Shown one piece after another: positions 6,413-8,551 of a DNA stretch of 8,551 bases (position 1 is the stretch's first letter; each line of letters starts with the position of its first letter). The stretch spans positions 1 to 8,551 of the forward strand of contig JAFWWR010000202.1 in NCBI GenBank assembly GCA_017518025.1. The letters are read 5' to 3'. The stretch is from Clostridia bacterium (GTDB taxonomy: Bacteria > Bacillota > Clostridia > Oscillospirales > CAG-272). The notes under the pieces are model-generated. The model did not search any database. It was not told the origin of the DNA and saw only the letters and a program-made list of their open reading frames with translations. A program made the position numbers and the translations under genes.

Positions 6413-7282
6413 ATGAACATGCCGTCTCTCACAAATTCACAGCGGGCGGGGATCCTCGTCGAGGCGCTCCCCTATATCAAGAAATACTACGGCAAGGTGA
6501 TCGTGGTCAAATACGGCGGGAACGCCATGATAAACGACGATCTGAAGGAAGCCGTCATGGGCGACGTGGTGCTCCTGTCCCTCATCGGGGTCAAGGTGGT
6601 CCTGGTCCACGGAGGCGGCCCCGAGATCACCGAAATGCTGACGAAGATCGGCAAGAAGAGCGAGTTCATCGACGGCCTGCGGGTCACCGACCGGGAGACC
6701 GCCGAGGTGGTGCAGATGGTCCTGGCCGGCAAGGTGAACAAGGACCTCGTCAACCTGCTCGAGGGCAAGGGCGGCCGCGCCATCGGTCTGTCCGGCATCG
6801 ACGGCCACATGATAACCGCCGAGCAGAAGGACCCGCGTCTCGGCTACGTTGGCGAGATCACAAAGGTGAACATCGCCCCCATCTGGGATATGCTGGACCG
6901 GGGCTATATCCCCGTGGTCTCCACCGTGGGGTGCGACAAAGACGGCAACAGCTACAACATCAACGCGGACACCGCCGCGGCGCGTATCGCCGCGGAACTG
7001 CGGGCGGAGTCCTTCATCACCATGACCGACATCCGCGGCATCCTCCGCGATAAGGACGATCCCGAGACGCTGATCCGCGAGATCAGGACGGACGAGACCG
7101 AGGGCCTCATCGGGCAGGGCATCATCTCCGGCGGCATGATCCCGAAGATCCGCTGCTGCACGGAGGCCATCGAGGCGGGAGTGAAAAAGGTGTTCGTCAT
7201 CGACGGGCGCATCCCCCACGCGATACTGATAGAAATGCTCACCGACGAAGGCATCGGCACCATGTTCACCAAAGCGGAGTGA
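6413..7282 (+). CDS. argB: Acetylglutamate kinase, arginine-sensitive type
   Basis: The enzyme phosphorylates N-acetylglutamate with ATP, the usual control point when the acetyl group is recycled. The amino-acid-kinase fold shows K33-Y-G-G, HGGGPEI (66-72) and SGGMIPK (239-245) with K245. About 32 residues precede K33, matching the extra N-terminal helix of arginine-inhibited kinases and unlike the short insensitive E. coli type. The C-terminal GIGT (280-283) also fits the arginine-binding class. The 289-residue length agrees. The start is ATG 6413, with GGTGA at 6402-6406 six bases upstream; an ATG two codons later is also possible. The 38-base A-rich gap after argJ is the second largest in the operon and has no visible promoter. 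Confidence 0.96.
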   Translation: MNMPSLTNSQRAGILVEALPYIKKYYGKVIVVKYGGNAMINDDLKEAVMGDVVLLSLIGVKVVLVHGGGPEITEMLTKIGKKSEFIDGLRVTDRETAEVVQMVLAGKVNKDLVNLLEGKGGRAIGLSGIDGHMITAEQKDPRLGYVGEITKVNIAPIWDMLDRGYIPVVSTVGCDKDGNSYNINADTAAARIAAELRAESFITMTDIRGILRDKDDPETLIREIRTDETEGLIGQGIISGGMIPKIRCCTEAIEAGVKKVFVIDGRIPHAILIEMLTDEGIGTMFTKAE

Positions 7283-7293
7283 CGGAGGAAAAA

Positions 7294-8478
7294 ATGGAAA
7301 AAACTGACGTTTTCTCCCTTGACGGGGAGTATATCGCCTCGACGTACGCGCGTTTCGGCGTGAATATCGTCTCCGGCAAGGGCTCGATCCTCAAAGGCGG
7401 CGACGGAAAGGAATATATCGACCTCGGCGCGGGCATCGCCACCAACGTGTTCGGCGCCTGCGACGATGTATGGATCAAAGCGGTGACGGATCAACTCACG
7501 AAGATCCAGCACGCCTCGAATCTGTACTACACGGACCCCGGACCGCGCCTCGCCCGCCTTCTCTGCGAGAAGACAGGTATGAAAAAGGTGTTTTTCTCAA
7601 ATTCCGGCGCGGAGGCAAACGAGTGCGCCATCAAGACCGCCCGGAAGTGGGCGGCGGAGCACCTCGGAGCGGAGTATCACACCGTCGTCACGCTTAAAAA
7701 CAGCTTTCACGGCAGGACCCTCGCCACTCTCGCCGCCACGGGGCAGGACGTGTTCCACAGGGATTTTCTTCCGCTGACCCCCGGTTTCGCCTACGCGGAG
7801 CCCAACGACTCCGCCGACCTGGAGCGGGTCATGGAGGAGAACAAGTGCGCCGCCCTGCTCATCGAGACGGTCCAGGGCGAGGGCGGAGTCAACGTGCTGA
7901 CGGACTCCTTCGTCGCCGACGCGGCGGCTCTGACGAAAAAGCACGGCGCGCTGCTGATGGTGGACGAGGTGCAGACCGGCAACGGCCGGTGCGGCGCCAT
8001 GTATTCGTATATGAACTATGGTATCGCCCCCGACGTGGTCTCCACCGCCAAGGGGCTCGGCGGCGGCCTGCCTATCGGCGCCACCATGTTCGGCGAGCGG
8101 ACGGCGGACGTGCTGACCCCCGGCACCCACGGCTCCACCTTCGGCGGGAACCCCGTGTGCTGCGCGGGCGCCGAGAGCGTGGTGAGCCGTCTCGACGACG
8201 ATCTCTTCGCCGCCGTGCGGAAGAAATCGGAGATGATCTTCGAAAAACTGTCCGGCAAGCCGGGTATCACCGGCGTCCACGGACGGGGACTCATGATCGG
8301 CGCGGACGTGACCGGCGACGTGAAAGCTGTCGTCAAGGGCTGCATCGAGCGCGGCGCGCTGGTGCTCAGCGCCAAGAACAGAGTGCGCCTCACCCCGGCG
8401 CTGAACATCCCGGAGGAGACGCTCTCCCGGGGACTTGATATCCTCATCGAGGCGGCGGCAGCCGCGGCGGAAGCGTGA
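7294..8478 (+). CDS. argD: Acetylornithine aminotransferase
   Basis: This PLP enzyme transfers an amino group from glutamate to N-acetylglutamate semialdehyde, making N-acetylornithine. The 394-residue product is a class III aminotransferase. SNSGAEANE (102-110) binds the cofactor phosphate. FHGRT (138-142) is the aromatic-His stacking region. D224 in VDEVQTG contacts the PLP ring nitrogen, and K253 in TAKGLGGG forms the Schiff base. The segment after VDEVQTG reads NGRCG where the family commonly has a hydrophobic residue and Thr, a mild variation. The start is ATG 7294, with GGAGG at 7284-7288; an in-frame GTG at 7279 overlaps the argB end and lacks its own ribosome site. The C-terminus is an alanine-rich tail. 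The gene could in principle also serve lysine synthesis, but operon context points to arginine. Confidence 0.95.
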   Translation: MEKTDVFSLDGEYIASTYARFGVNIVSGKGSILKGGDGKEYIDLGAGIATNVFGACDDVWIKAVTDQLTKIQHASNLYYTDPGPRLARLLCEKTGMKKVFFSNSGAEANECAIKTARKWAAEHLGAEYHTVVTLKNSFHGRTLATLAATGQDVFHRDFLPLTPGFAYAEPNDSADLERVMEENKCAALLIETVQGEGGVNVLTDSFVADAAALTKKHGALLMVDEVQTGNGRCGAMYSYMNYGIAPDVVSTAKGLGGGLPIGATMFGERTADVLTPGTHGSTFGGNPVCCAGAESVVSRLDDDLFAAVRKKSEMIFEKLSGKPGITGVHGRGLMIGADVTGDVKAVVKGCIERGALVLSAKNRVRLTPALNIPEETLSRGLDILIEAAAAAAEA

Positions 8479-8490
8479 AAGGAGAGGGAA

Positions 8491-8551
8491 ATGGACCTTA
8501 AAGGAAGAGATTTTCTCTGTCTGCTGGACTACACACCGGAGGAGATCGGGT
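8491..8551 (+). CDS. argF: Ornithine carbamoyltransferase, N-terminal fragment cut by window edge
   Basis: The start is ATG 8491, preceded by the strong ribosome site AAAGGAG (8478-8484), which overlaps the argD stop codon. Only 20 codons are visible; they read MDLKGRDFLCLLDYTPEEIG. This matches the opening of ornithine carbamoyltransferases, which typically begin with a short Lys-Gly/Asp-Leu stretch followed by a LLD[FY][ST]PEEI-like helix. The enzyme makes citrulline from ornithine and carbamoyl phosphate, the step missing between ArgJ and ArgG. Catalytic motifs lie outside the window, so the call rests on the N-terminal pattern and operon context. The frame is open to the edge. Confidence 0.85.
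   Translation, partial: MDLKGRDFLCLLDYTPEEIG

Noticed and set aside
7279..7293. GTG 7279 as the argD start
   Set aside because: It overlaps the argB stop and lacks its own ribosome site. GGAGG at 7284-7288 is placed for ATG 7294.

Overview
This window holds most of an arginine biosynthesis operon, all on the + strand and in the order argG-argH-argC-argJ-argB-argD-argF. argF is cut off by the right edge. An independently promoted cytosolic NodB-type deacetylase gene lies upstream. The coding DNA is GC-rich, every gene has a strong purine-rich Shine-Dalgarno, and the regulatory gaps are AT-rich. These traits, the acetyl-recycling ArgJ route and AhrC/ArgR-like operator sequences suggest an uncultured or gut-type member of the Firmicutes (Clostridia). 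That placement is an inference; no rRNA or marker gene is present.

Layout. Positions 1-333 carry no convincing gene. They run from an AT-rich left end into GC-rich DNA and contain several inverted repeats. A sigma-A-type promoter (334-362) and a leader hairpin precede the deacetylase gene (413-1261). The gap 1262-1493 is the control region of the arg operon. It has a perfect ARG-box match (1270-1283), a long nested inverted repeat (1277-1326), a promoter (1408-1436) and a second ARG box over the predicted transcription start (1440-1453). The seven arg genes follow. Gaps are 7 to 38 bases, except for a 92-base gap between argG and argH that holds a perfect 14-bp hairpin.

Together the genes cover glutamate to arginine. 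ArgJ makes N-acetylglutamate and later recovers the acetyl group from N-acetylornithine. ArgB phosphorylates N-acetylglutamate, ArgC reduces the product and ArgD transaminates it. ArgF carbamoylates ornithine, and ArgG and ArgH finish arginine. The ArgB sequence has the features of the arginine-inhibited type. Expected partners absent from the window are the repressor gene (argR/ahrC) and carbamoyl-phosphate synthase (carAB).

I found no clearly new system. The enzymes are recognisable and intact. The most interesting features are non-coding: two ARG boxes 170 bp apart, one built into an inverted repeat, and the argG-argH hairpin. A departure from the usual active-site motif in ArgC is also worth a look.
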